From: Trichoplax adhaerens
Lineage: Eukaryota; Placozoa; Uniplacotomia; Trichoplacea; Trichoplacidae
NCBI RefSeq assembly: GCF_000150275.1
Contig: NW_002060943.1
Span: 4,112,008 to 4,176,007 of the forward strand
Reading direction: 5' to 3'
DNA: 64,000 nt
Part shown: piece after piece, positions 1 to 11,470 of the stretch
Layout: every line of letters starts with the position of its first letter
How positions within the stretch are numbered: the stretch's first letter is position 1
The notes under the pieces: generated by a model
Databases searched by the model: none
What the model was told of the DNA's origin: nothing
What the model saw: the letters and a program-made list of their open reading frames with translations, nothing else
Program-made: the position numbers and the translations under genes

Positions 1-340
1 ACGCTATCTTACTTCGATAATTTATATACGAATTTATTGTCCTAATGTATTTACCTTTGTTATTCGCTAAAATTAATTATCAGGACAGGGGCGGGATTCT
101 ACTGGGTGATCTATACTAAAATAATACTGCAATAATTTCAAATCGTCAAGAGTCCCTATATTGTACAGTATACTGTACGTGGCAAAGACTTAGTAGATTC
201 CTAATTGATAGTTTATCACAGACTACTTCAATACTCTATATGCGTATTAAAATGTACTTTAATTTACCGTTGACTGTGTCATCATTGCACAAGGGACATT
301 TTGCCAGTACAGAAATGATACTCGTATAATTTCAAATTGT

Positions 341-645
341 CAAAGAGTCCACATTCATAGGAAAGATTAAACAGTTACCCTTAATTGATAATGATCATCT
401 CTTGGCACCACATTTACTATGAACTTTAACATCACGACCAATTTAGCTAAATAGCACCGATATGATTATCAAAAGTCCATATTCATAGGAAAGATGAAAC
501 AGTTACCCTTAATTGATAATGATCATCTATTGGCATCACATTTACTATGAACTTTAACATCACGACCAATTTAGCTAAATAGCACCGATATGATGGTCAA
601 GAGTCCATATACGCAGGAAAGATAATATATGTAATTACCCTTATC
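341..645. repeat. 128-bp tandem duplication with partial third copy
   Basis: Two nearly identical copies lie head to tail: the block beginning attcatagg occurs at 353 and again at 481, a period of 128 bp, with only a few substitutions. A third copy begins near 598 (gtcaagagtccatat) and decays by about 645. A weaker relative of the same start (tcaaatcgtcaagagtcc) is visible near 135-155. No open frame runs through it. It sits upstream of the first mapped exon of the neighbouring gene. Seen directly in the sequence; function unknown. Confidence 0.9.
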
Positions 646-1161
646 ATACTACTAACTTAAAAGTCGCTATGATAGCGTCATAATACTGTATGTAGACCGT
701 AAAGATAATTCTGGCCGATGGCTGTTAATACTCAGCTTCAAATAGTTTCATCTCGTAGCTAGTTATAGCTGTGACATGTATAGCTATGACTCTATAAACT
801 TGCAGCTTTAGAATTTCGATCAAAGCATGTAATAGCTTCTTTGCCTTTTACTTATTATTAACTAATCTTTAATGTGAAATGGAATCAGTTTTGATCTGTA
901 GATAACAGTATTAACATGATACTTTCTCTGAAATTTTTACTTGCTCGTAAGCCTTACTTATGAATGTTGAATGTACGGCTGTATCAATTCTAGTCAAGTG
1001 TGCTATTTGTATAACCATGGTAGACATCTCACTTTAGAAGCTAGTTACTTGTTATCACTCTGTTATAGTAAACATTCTTGTGTACCTTGTCAACTGCTTA
1101 CGCAACAGTTTATTAAAAGTTATAATTAAGAATATATTAATTACATATTATTTATTCATAG

Positions 1162-4100
1162 GTTACTCCTCAACATGAGAGTACGCTTCATGGGTCAAGG
1201 GAGACTGTTGCTACGTTGTCAGATGATGATAAAGCACGAAGTTAGGATTATTCTGATATGTATAATAATACTTTAGTATTTGAAAAGGAAACATAATCTC
1301 GATATCAATTTTCTTAGTTACAAGATTGATGAAAAGTGAATTTAAGGACGTTGACGAAAATGTCGTTGTCACCGTTCTAAACAGCGTACGTCAGATTTAT
1401 TCTTCTATACGCTTTAGATAGCATTTCTTTGCCGTAAAATTAAATTTAGATCTATTTTTTATACTACTCTTGAACACAACTGCGTTGGTAAATTAATGGT
1501 GGGATAACAGGCCAACTTTAATGAACAGGATACTAGATTTGTTTTAAAAGAGCAACAAGGTTAGTCTATATTTTATATTTTCCTAAAATTGAAACCATGA
1601 AATTAATATCTACGAAAGTATGCGTATAGTGTAATGACAATGCAAAATCAATCGATATCCATGAAACTGATGCTATTGCTATTTTTCAAATTAATCAGAC
1701 GAGGCGCGTAAAGAAAGAAAGAGGTGATATATCATTCCAGAGACGATACAATTTCATTTATCATGTTAAATGCAGTCGTATTATCGTGATATATACCATA
1801 AATATGACGAAATTTTACAGAAAAGAGGAGGAACAACGTTTACGAAAAGAAAGAGAACAACGTGCTAAGAGAGAAGCAGAAGAGAAATTGCGCAAGGAAA
1901 AAGAAGAACGTGCTCGTAAACAAAAGGAAGATGCACGACGAACAGAACGTATGTAAAGTAACTTGTACTTGTTTGTATCATCTTAACAATCTATTTGACT
2001 TTATAATCATTAACAATTCCATTATGAACAATTTGATAGTTTTACAAAAATTGCAGAAAGAGTTTAGAGGAATCGACTCCACTGTTATAACTGGCATATT
2101 AGACGCTGTAAGTATGAATAGTCTGAATAATATTATGGGTTGTATCTGAAGGATAGATTTACAAAATTTCTGCGTTTTTGAAAATTAAGTAAATCTCATA
2201 GTTTATATCATGTCCAGATCGAGCTTATGTTATTATAATTCAATAACGCTGATATATTGTATTTTAGGCAAACTATGATGAAACGAAAGCAACAACAATA
2301 CTTCGAGAACAAGAAAGTTAGTGCTTCCTCACCTTCCATATCATGATTAATATTGTTGAATAATCAAAATAGTAAAGATCATAAACATACTAAAATTGAT
2401 GCATATATTCACACTGATTATCTAATAGATGAAAGAAAGAGAGAAGAACAAAGGCGGTAAAGGAATGCTTATTTCATGCAAGATTTTTATTCTAAACTAT
2501 ACCGTAAAAAATTTTTAATATATAACATTCAGATTCAGTTATCATTGTTCGTATTAGTGTATCTAAAACTAAGACTATAAATTATCATAATAGTATAAAA
2601 CTATTTCTATGAGAATTTCATCCGATTTAATGCTAACTACGGTAATGTTACAGGGCAGAGTCAGCAAAGAGGGCCGAAAGGGTTGCTCAAGTAAATGCAC
2701 GAAAGGAAGCGGAAGAAAAAAGTAGGAAAGAAAGGCAAGCTAAAGAGAAAGTTCTCGAAGAGCAAAGAGCATCTGATAATTGTAAGTCTTATTATGCACA
2801 TATTAAGCGTATTAAATTCATTCAATGTAACTATATTGGCCGCATTTGCAAAGAGATTGTTCTTAAATTATAAAACTGTATCCTTTAATTTACAGTATCA
2901 GTTACTTTCCAAGGCGAATTTAAAGATATAGATGAAAAAATAATCGAATCAACAATTAAATTCGTAAGTTCTCCTCAAATTATATGAATTATACATATCT
3001 GATTTGATGAGTAAATTAATATTCCAGTGTTAGTCTTCACGATAAACTATGTTGGAATAATAAGCTATCTATTAAATTTAGGTGGGCTATGATGAAAAGA
3101 AGGCTAGAGCAGCATTAAAAGCTTACCGTGGTAATATACTATAATTTATGTATTACCATAGTATGTGTTGTTATTCAATAGTAGGCTTCATGGATACGTC
3201 GTAACTGCAAATTATTGATATAAATAAAATGAAAGCAATTTATATTAGTGATTACTCTGTTAAAATCTAATGAATATGTATCAATGTCGTATAGATAGAA
3301 ATAATACAACAACATCTTCGGCTACAAGGTAAGTTATCCTACTAATTCTCTTTATTTTCCGTATATTAATTATTGTCTTTATAAAAGCTATTTTAAGTAA
3401 ATTATAAGCTGACTGTTAATAACGTAATGTAACGGTGCACTCTAAATGAGTTGTGCTATCTGATAAAATGCTGCTAGCCCATCTTTTACGAATTGTTAAT
3501 TTATTAACAGATCACCACAGACAAGCACTACCCAAGCCAAAGTAGTAAAAACACTGAAAGGAAACAGACCTGACCATAGCCTTAATCAACCCGAAAGCAG
3601 TACCAGTGCTAGTACTGAAGCTATAAGAATGCCAATTCCTCAGCCAGTGCCTTCTACAGCACCCAAACAATCTAATCTAGCTTCCAGAGAACCAGCACCC
3701 AGACAAAGTAATCAAGCTTCCAGAGAAAGATCTGCTAGAGTTTCGCCTACTGTACCTGGTAAATTGTTCGTTAATGAACTAGAACCACATCCTACCATAA
3801 TAACTTGTTTGTTCTGCTAAATCTAACATATATTCTAATAAATATAAAATTTTTGTAGTCTTTACTTAATAGCATCGTATTTCTTTAAATGATTGCTTTA
3901 GTGGCCTCTAAAAATAAAGTGCAATACAAGTCGGCAATAGCTTCTATTCCAGTTGGCCCGCAACCCGAATTTAGAAAATCTGCAAATCTAGACAATCTAT
4001 CGTAAGATAGGACACTGACCATCTAATATCATTGTTATTATGATTTATGAAATCAATCTTAATTTTAATATAATTGTAGGAAAGATCGTGTGATTGTAGC

Positions 4101-4362
4101 CGGCCCTAGTATTGAGAATTGTAATGGACCCCAAAATATTCACGCCGGTCCCTCTGTCGTTCCTTCTCAAAAGCAGACACCCAAAGGTTTAATTAAAATC
4201 TAATTTATTGATCCTATTCTTTAAATTAGCTTTTTTTGATACGCAAATGCTGATTGAATTTATTTCAAATTGCAAGGACCACAATATGATCTCAGAAAAG
4301 GACCGAATCTCTCCATACGTACAGGTCCCGTCCATTTCCAGGGTGTTCCACTTAAAAGTTAA
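1162..4362 (+). CDS. Protein with three CUE-like modules and Lys/Glu-rich coiled coils (5' end open)
   Basis: Sixteen exons join in one frame: 1162-1240, 1318-1385, 1511-1559, 1699-1723, 1821-1948, 2040-2107, 2268-2316, 2429-2456, 2654-2781, 2896-2963, 3082-3130, 3295-3328, 3511-3758, 3902-4001, 4080-4186, 4277-4362. They give about 437 residues ending in TAA. Three modules each hold a CUE-like helix pair (EFKDVDENVVVTVLNS then ANFNEQDTRF; EFRGIDSTVITGILDA then ANYDETKATT; EFKDIDEKIIESTIKF then VGYDEKKARA). The first two are followed by highly charged coils rich in K, E and R. The tail is Ser/Pro/Gln-rich and probably disordered. CUE domains usually bind ubiquitin, but these lack a clear classical FP motif, so binding is only a guess. 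The first mapped exon starts at an acceptor, so a start exon lies upstream; an ATG directly followed by GTAGAC at 1017-1019 is one candidate. I do not recognise a named orthologue. Confidence 0.72.
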
Positions 4363-6092
4363 ACGATGCTTGACATTAGCTTCTTATTCTGGATTGATTG
4401 GTACGTTGGCCGGGAGAATATCGGCTGATATCTCACAAATTTTCACATTATAAAATAGACATACTTTAAAATTGACCTGCAATATACAGGCAAAATATGA
4501 AAATATATGTAAATAATAGGGTTATGATGCTGTATTTACAGATTGGCGAGTTCTTTTATCTTGATAATTATAATTATTTTTGCGCTAAATGCGCAACACC
4601 TGTAAGAACGATGATTGGTTAATAAGCTGGTAGATATTTATGTACTTGGTACTGTAGAATTATAGTTTGCTTCCATCTTAATTTCAGGAAAGATTCGAAA
4701 TAACGTCTTTTCAATACTGTCATTGTACGTTACTGTATATGTAACGCTATTGCCATTTGCTTAAACTTTATGAAGGCTGCATATGTACTGTGAGAATCAA
4801 TTCATTTTTATTCGTTAGACAATTTATGGACTTAACTAATTATATTGCTTTAATATTCTAATACTTTGTCATGTCAATATCCACTACATAATAAAAAATA
4901 GCGAACCATAATTATCATCAGGTTTTTGGATTTAAATGCGATTTTTATGAGATTTTACTGATATCAATTTGAAAAATTGCACTACTAGTCCAATCACGTA
5001 GCTTAAAAATGTGCTACAGGATTACTCCATGCCCATATAGGGTCGAATTAAAATGTTACAGTTGTCATAATACGCATATTACTCTTTTATGTGACATTCA
5101 ATTTTAATAACTACAGGGCAAGAAAACATAAATAGAATACTAAATTTTTTAAATAACGATTTTTAATGTAAAATTAATGATCAAGTCTTTATAGTTGAAT
5201 AACATCGTAGTTAAGTTTTAGTCCACATATAAATTTATAAAAGATTTTTGTCACCATCAAAAATGTTCGATAAAGAGTTAATATAACTATTTTATATAAC
5301 AGCGGGTTGCAGTGGAGGTTTCGGTATGTAATGCTTTCATTTCACAGCGCAATTTACATTTATGGCATGCCTTTTAATTTACGAGGGCTAATAATACTGT
5401 ACATGTGGATCACAAATCATGCAAACAACATCTTTTCGTATAAACAGCACTCAAACAACAAAGATTGACTCAAAAAAAAAGTTATTTTAATTACGTAGTA
5501 TTTATAAGAAATTATATATATATTTGAAGCATCAAGGTAATGCATATATTCAGAAGTATCGATCTGCATATAATTATAATAAAGCAAGTTTTGACATCAC
5601 AAAATATTTTGTTTGAAATAAAAGTTACAGTAGTATTCCTGAAAGGATAACATAAAACGTACACATTATTCGTATAAATTCTCCTATTTAAATATTTATG
5701 ATAGCGTAAATTTGAAACTTCTTTCATCAGTTAGTCATATGTATCACTACAGAAATTAAAAATCATAGCTTAAATAAATAAAATATATTGGCTACGTCAC
5801 TTTGATGTAGTAAATATAAATAGCGATACTACTAATATCGCCTTTTTATATCATTACTGGCCGAACTTTGAACAAAATTTTCTATATACACCATTACTCA
5901 TAATACATTTTACAATCAGGCTTTTTCCATTTTTGCTTGGTACCAGGTCTGATACATTTGCTTCTCGATATAGCCAACTATCATAAGCGAAAAAGGAAAG
6001 TATCAAAGATCATTGAAATCTCATAAACTCGTGATTTTTGTCTGTCATAATATACACTCTAAATCATCACATATGAAATATTACTAATACTA
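4363..6092. other. Intergenic, convergent gene ends
   Basis: Lies between the 3' ends of a plus-strand and a minus-strand gene. Very AT-rich. Open frames here are short and show no splice-compatible or recognisable protein. I see no feature beyond simple AT-rich sequence. Confidence 0.6.
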
Positions 6093-8622
6093 TTACCTAA
6101 GCTGTTGGCCACCGTTTGGGATTTGTAACTTGTAAAATTGCTTGCCAGTTGTTTTCATTAAGCCATTTTCGATATTTTGACTCAATAATTCGAAATTTTC
6201 TTTCTTTGTAGCTGATACTGCCACGGCATTGTGATCATCTGTCGAAAGATTGGATTGATAGTCTTCTCTGTTTCATTGAGTTCAATATATAACGAAAATG
6301 AAAGCGTTATTTAATAACTAAACCGCTGGCAATTATAGGTAAAAACAAGGGTAAAGATTTAAAAAATTAATTTTGTCTCGTACATTAAATCTATTTTGTT
6401 ATGAACTTCAATCATATTCTCCAGGGCAGTTCTCGGCAAGTATAAATCTCTTAGAACATTAAGTACACTTGCTTTTTGCTTTTCAGTTTCAGGATGACTA
6501 ATATCACGAATATGAAGGAGTAAATCCTAGCATTTGAAAATGGAATTAATATATTATCAAAGAGAAAAAACATTCCTTAAATTGCTGGTTTAAGAGTACA
6601 CTTAGATCAAGTAGCAGCGCTATACAGTTATAGAGTATTGGACAGCTACTTACAGCGTTGATGACATCTTCCAAAGTAGCAGAAAAAGACTCTAATAAAT
6701 CATGCGGCAGGTCAGAAATGAAGCCAATTGTATCAATATAAAGAATCTGAAAGCCAGATATTAATTGCCCAGAATAGACCGTAGTATCTAGAGTAGCAAA
6801 TAGTTTGTCCTTTGGAATCATTGACTTCTCACCAGTCAAGGCTTTTATCAAAGTCGTTTTTCCTATATTTGACATTGGTTGAAGTAGAAATACGGTTACA
6901 TAGGATATGAACATGATCAATTAATGACATCAGTATACCCACACGATTGGATAAAGTAAATAAACTTACCAAGAATAAAATAGGCTAACAATGCCATTCG
7001 TACTGTCTAAAAATTTATATTATTTATTCAGAATGCCATAAGCTGATAATAACCTGCATTGGTATAGCCTAGGACTGCTACAGTAGGAATTTCATTTCGT
7101 TGGCGTTTTAAACGCACTGTAGCCCTCTTTTGACGAATATCCTTTAGCTTTCTCGATAACTGCCTATATTTATACTCCAGTGCTCTTCGGCCTATTTCCT
7201 GACCTGATTCACCAGCACGCCCAAGATGGCCTCGATCAAGATCATACGCCTCAACTGTGAAGGATAGCTGCGATCTGAAAATGAAATTATTTTGATTCTA
7301 ATTTATACAGAGTTTCTTATCAATTTGCAAATTTATAGTAATACTTTAATACGCGTCAGTAATTTAAGTATAAAAATATATGCAATAACTTTTAACAATA
7401 ATTCTACTGTACAATATTTCCTATTCGACTCTATAACTCAGTGGGTATGATTAGTTATAGCTATATTGCATAGCGTCATTGTAAATGATTAAGTATTTAA
7501 GTTAAAGCATACGTAGTAGAGGAGAAAATATACGATTGATATGCGTTTTGTACTTGAGCATGTGTAGTATTGTGATGTGTACGAGTACTTAACACCTTGT
7601 ATAGCACTTTGAAATGTCCTCCTTATGGCAAAGATGTTGAAATAATATCACCTATACATCTACTAAAGCCACAATCTAGTCATTCTAATCACTGCATCAA
7701 TTGAATTTTCTTATTATGTTTATTAATAATATATTCAATCTACAGTATATACCGAACAGCTTAACATTCTGTATTGCTGTATTGCAACAATTGTACTTTA
7801 TGATTGTTATGATGTATATTTGATATGCCAATAGAGCTAAGCCATGAGCGATTGGAGCGTTTACCTTAAATACTTTAATGAAGCTAATTCAACTTGTATT
7901 TTTGCTTCTTGAGTACGCGCATGTCGCTTAAATATTTGTAATACAATCCCATATCGATCATAGACAGGTAGCGACCATAATTTCTGTAAGGTTTGACGTT
8001 GATTAGCCTGTAACTGGGTTGTATTTAAGAAGACAGCGGTAACTTGATGTTTCTGCTTCAGCTTGTTCATCAAATTGCATAATTCTCCAGTTTTCCCTTT
8101 ACCAAAAAATGTCTTTTTATCTTCTATTTTTAACGATTCTACTGTTGTAGCAACAACTTTACCCTTTAGGGTATCCATTAATGCTACAGCCTCGGCCACT
8201 CGAAGTTGAGGTGTTGATAATGTATCCCTATTCCTTCCCCATTTAATATTGGGATGTACAATCACAACTTGAGTCAATTGATTATCTAAATTTAATTTCT
8301 CATACATTCTTTCGTATTCAAGTTCTAATTCTTCCAATGTGATATTCTTGAATTTCTCCAATGATAAGCTCATTCTATCAACGCTATCATCATAGCGATT
8401 GCAAATTGAACGACAACATTGCAGCACCACCTTTGCAATAGGTAGATTGCCTATCCTTTCCATACTCGCTCCTAACCTACTGCAGCGATAGGCTGACCCG
8501 ATAGTACAGCCCTGATTCCATGTAGAAACATATTTACAATTATTGCTAGTAGTAAAATAAAACTGATATAAATTCCTTAAACTAGACCGATAAGGCAGCG
8601 ATGATTTCAATCGTTGAAGCAT
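6093..8622 (-). CDS. GTPBP6: GTP-binding protein 6, HflX-type GTPase
   Basis: Five exons, 8622-7865, 7274-7054, 6862-6654, 6526-6384 and 6267-6093, join in frame to 501 residues with ATG and TAA. The N-terminal HflX domain (VVIVHP near 120, FFGKGKTGEL) precedes a GTPase domain: P-loop GYTNAGKTT at 322-330, switch II DTIGF at 370-374, NKID at 439-442 and a G5-like VSATK. Splicing falls inside the P-loop (GCA-G/GA). HflX proteins split ribosomes; the animal homologue GTPBP6 is known to act in mitochondrial ribosome recycling and assembly. The first residues (MLQRLKSSLPYRSSLRNL) are basic, Ser/Leu-rich and free of acidic residues, as expected of a mitochondrial presequence. It diverges from the ribosomal protein gene eL32, which starts about 1.25 kb away. 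Identity is firm; mitochondrial location is inferred. Confidence 0.93.
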
Positions 8623-8882
8623 TTCTTAACTTGATTCGATCCAGTAAACTATTCTAGATGGACAACCTCAAGCCTTCATTGATTCCTGTTTCGATCCGTT
8701 GAATGAATAAATCTGCAGGTACAGTATGAGTTGTAGCACACCTGACGATAGTGTAGGCTATATTGCACGCTGGCTCGAAATAGATATAAGCGGTTAAGGG
8801 TGACACATTTTTGCACAGTTCAGAAGCGTACTATAAACAGGTCAAGACACCGCTAGGGTTCAATATTGTACCGCATACTGTT

Positions 8883-8912
8883 ATGAGCACAGTCTACCAA
8901 GACTGTGCTCAT
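8883..8912. repeat. Perfect 12-bp inverted repeat (hairpin)
   Basis: The arms atgagcacagtc (8883-8894) and gactgtgctcat (8901-8912) are exact reverse complements around the 6-nt loop taccaa. The hairpin lies in the divergent promoter region between GTPBP6 and eL32, about 260 bp from the GTPBP6 start codon. Whether it forms in DNA or RNA cannot be told from sequence. Confidence 0.85.
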
Positions 8913-9387
8913 TCCAAACAGCTATTAATGGAGTAAAGCATGGAGATACATGATTTAGCACATGATTAATAGAACCTCCTACACCAGTGTACACATGCAG
9001 TACTTGTGTAAATCTCGAACTGCATAGAAAATGTGGAGGATAACTAGTTCGAGATCAGGTAGATCGATCTTTTTCTACTATACTGTATACAGGTGGATAT
9101 GGAAAAGATGTCAGTGATGTGCTAAACTAGTGTCATATACTAATGTTATGATTCATTCTTCCGTAGTAATCAAACAAGAAGGCTGTAGTAAGTGTACTTA
9201 ACTGAAGGAGAAAATAATTGCCTGAGAATACGGAAAGGGCTGTAGTTAATAGTGTCCTTTATTTAATCAAAGATCTCTTTTCGAGAGTTTGGCCATGGAG
9301 AAACAGAATATATAACTACAGACAGAGATGACTGGCAGACAGCTCGGAAGTGGACAATTGGACACTGGACAGTCAAGAATGATACAG

Positions 9388-9662
9388 CTACTGTATACAG
9401 TAGTACAATATTGCAACTGTAAATAATTGATACTGGCATTTTTTCTTCATAGTCTTATTATACTGTAGTATGGAAAATTGGCACTTGATAGAACACTACT
9501 TCAGTAGCACATTACAGTGTACAGTACTGTCAAATTGATTGTACAGCCATACAGTCCAGTACAGTACCGTCTGTCAGTCTGAGGCTGAATGTCAGAGTTA
9601 GGACTATATCGGACCGGACCGAGACCGAGAGCAATGCAAACAGTACAGTACAGTACTATACT
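9388..9662. repeat. GTAC-palindrome (CAGTA)n cluster upstream of eL32
   Basis: Short runs such as tacagtactgt, gtccagtacagtaccgt and acagtacagtacagtacta repeat through this stretch. They mix the pentamer CAGTA with its complement TACTG, so many units form local palindromes centred on GTAC. It lies between the divergent starts of GTPBP6 and eL32. The same repeat family recurs at several other places in the window. Confidence 0.8.
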
Positions 9663-9687
9663 GAGTATCAATAATACGCAAGCGCAT

Positions 9688-9728
9688 CATTCCTCGCTTT
9701 CTTCTTCACCATCGCCATAAGTCTGCAG
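9688..9728 (+). promoter_or_regulatory. Probable non-coding first exon of eL32 with pyrimidine-rich leader
   Basis: The tract tcctcgctttcttcttcacc is followed by ctgcag and a strong donor gtaggt at 9729. An acceptor aaataaag/acaaaATG precedes the eL32 start codon at 9879. Animal ribosomal protein mRNAs commonly start in a pyrimidine tract (TOP motif) on a short non-coding exon, which fits here. The exact transcription start is not visible. Confidence 0.5.
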
Positions 9729-9878
9729 GTAGGTTCTTTCGACATGTTGAACTATCCATCGATATTACATGATTTCTAATCTCCATCGGTAGATTTTAGC
9801 AATAAAAGATCATAGATACAACCATTTTACACTTGTTGACAATGTTTTTTTCAATTTTTTACTTAAAATAAAGACAAA

Positions 9879-10445
9879 ATGGTCACTCCAGTAAATAAGC
9901 GAAAAATTGTTAAGAAAAGGACGAAAAGATTCATTCGTCATCAATCTGATCGATATGTTAAAGTCAAAGTAAATGATGCTGAGATATCACTAATTCTATC
10001 TGTAGAAAATTATTAACTCTTTCTAACGCGAAATACTAACATATTCATTCTTTTAGCCGAGCTGGAGAAAGCCGAAAGGTATCGATAATCGTGTCAGGCG
10101 ACGCTTTAAAGGTCAATACTTGATGCCTAGCATTGGCTATGGTAGTAACGCCAAAACTAGACACCAAATGCCAGACGGATTTAAAAAATTTGTCATACAC
10201 AACGTCGAGGTAAACATCATGCCCTACGGACAATTTTTTAGGGTAAAGAATAGATGTAATACAGATATTTTGATCAATTGCAGGAATTAGAAGTATTGCT
10301 AATGGCGAATCGAAGTTACGCAGCTGAAATCGCTCATAACATTTCAAGTCGTAAACGTCAGAAGATTGTCCAACGAGCAGACGAGTTATCTATCAAGATA
10401 ACTAATCGCGAAGCAAGGTTACAGAGTCAAGAGGCTGAAGCATAA
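9879..10445 (+). CDS. RPL32: 60S ribosomal protein eL32
   Basis: Exons 9879-9968, 10057-10209 and 10284-10445, all phase 0, give 134 residues, about the family's usual length (135 in human). Family hallmarks are [16 protein letters not shown] near 13-28, [31 protein letters not shown] and KELEVLL-like plus [12 protein letters not shown] near the C-terminus. The protein is a structural component of the cytosolic large ribosomal subunit. The second intron is only 74 bp. The start is chosen because this ATG opens the conserved N-terminus and the upstream frame has no other. A probable non-coding leader exon lies at 9688-9728. Identity is certain. Confidence 0.97.
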
Positions 10446-11470
10446 AAAGGATGCAAGCTTCGTTTCTTTCCACTGTAATTGTATTTTATGGATGAACTGC
10501 AAAATATTAAAAAGCCATTTTTGTGAATATCTACATCTCCGGTGTTGTTAACTTTGTTTTGGCTACCGAGGTTTATTTACAAGTTATTTGCAACTAAAAG
10601 ATAAACTAGAGATGTTGTCCACTGAAATACCTACGGTACTCTATATTTAACTGGTAGCTATAGAATGCAAGAGTTTGCAATCCAGTCTACTTTCTACCCT
10701 ATAGTATAGATTCTACGACTTCAAACTGCAACTTGGTTATATACGCATAGCTTAACTGCAGATCCTTTAGGATCTTTAGCAGTTATTGCTCAAAATCTGT
10801 AGATTTGTTCTTTTCGTTAGCAGGACCTAATTGTGTACATGATCATACCTTTCCCAAATAATTGACAAGCAATGTCATGTCAGTGATTAAAAGTAAGTGA
10901 CAGCTGCGAATCCCGTCATATATCAAAGGTGAAAAAGCGCTGCGGTATGTGGTAGTATTAGTTTTTCTTTCTTTATATAATAGTAATTAATAGGAAGACA
11001 TTACACGATTACTTAATGCAGTTTATTAGCTCTTACTGATGATCATCAGCGACAAATGCAGTTGATGCCTGTGACAAAAGTGCATGACATCAGCACGTAG
11101 TACAATATTAAATGGAGCAGCTACGTACGCATGTACTATGTAGTCGGCATGATATTTAGTGCACTTTCCTTATTATAGTGTCAATAAATTAGTAGTGCAC
11201 ACTAAATTTTGCAAGCCAATTTATAGCGTAAATTGTCATATTTCTAAGCATTCACGTAACCGTGAGGAAATACAGACAAGCATCAACTGTAATTATTCGC
11301 TATACGAGAGTCCAACTCCACAGACTCTAATATTGCAGATAAATAATTTTAACTTAGCGGGTATTTACATAGTGCAGAAATAAGGATGCAAAATTATTAT
11401 TCTGATGACGTTATTTTAAGCGTCCAAAGCAGGAACTAGTCCTTGAAAATTTTAAAATAGCATGGCAACA
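10446..11470. other. Intergenic, convergent gene ends
   Basis: Between the 3' ends of eL32 (+) and the JmjC gene (-). No conserved protein, RNA gene or clear repeat is visible. The stretch tgatgatcatcagcg near 11036 is a small local palindrome only. Confidence 0.5.

Noticed and set aside
1630-1707. In-frame 26-codon exon candidate in the CUE-like gene
   Set aside because: It keeps the frame from the preceding exon but cannot join the 128-bp coil exon in phase. The pair 1511-1559 and 1699-1723 joins in phase and matches the other modules in length and sequence.
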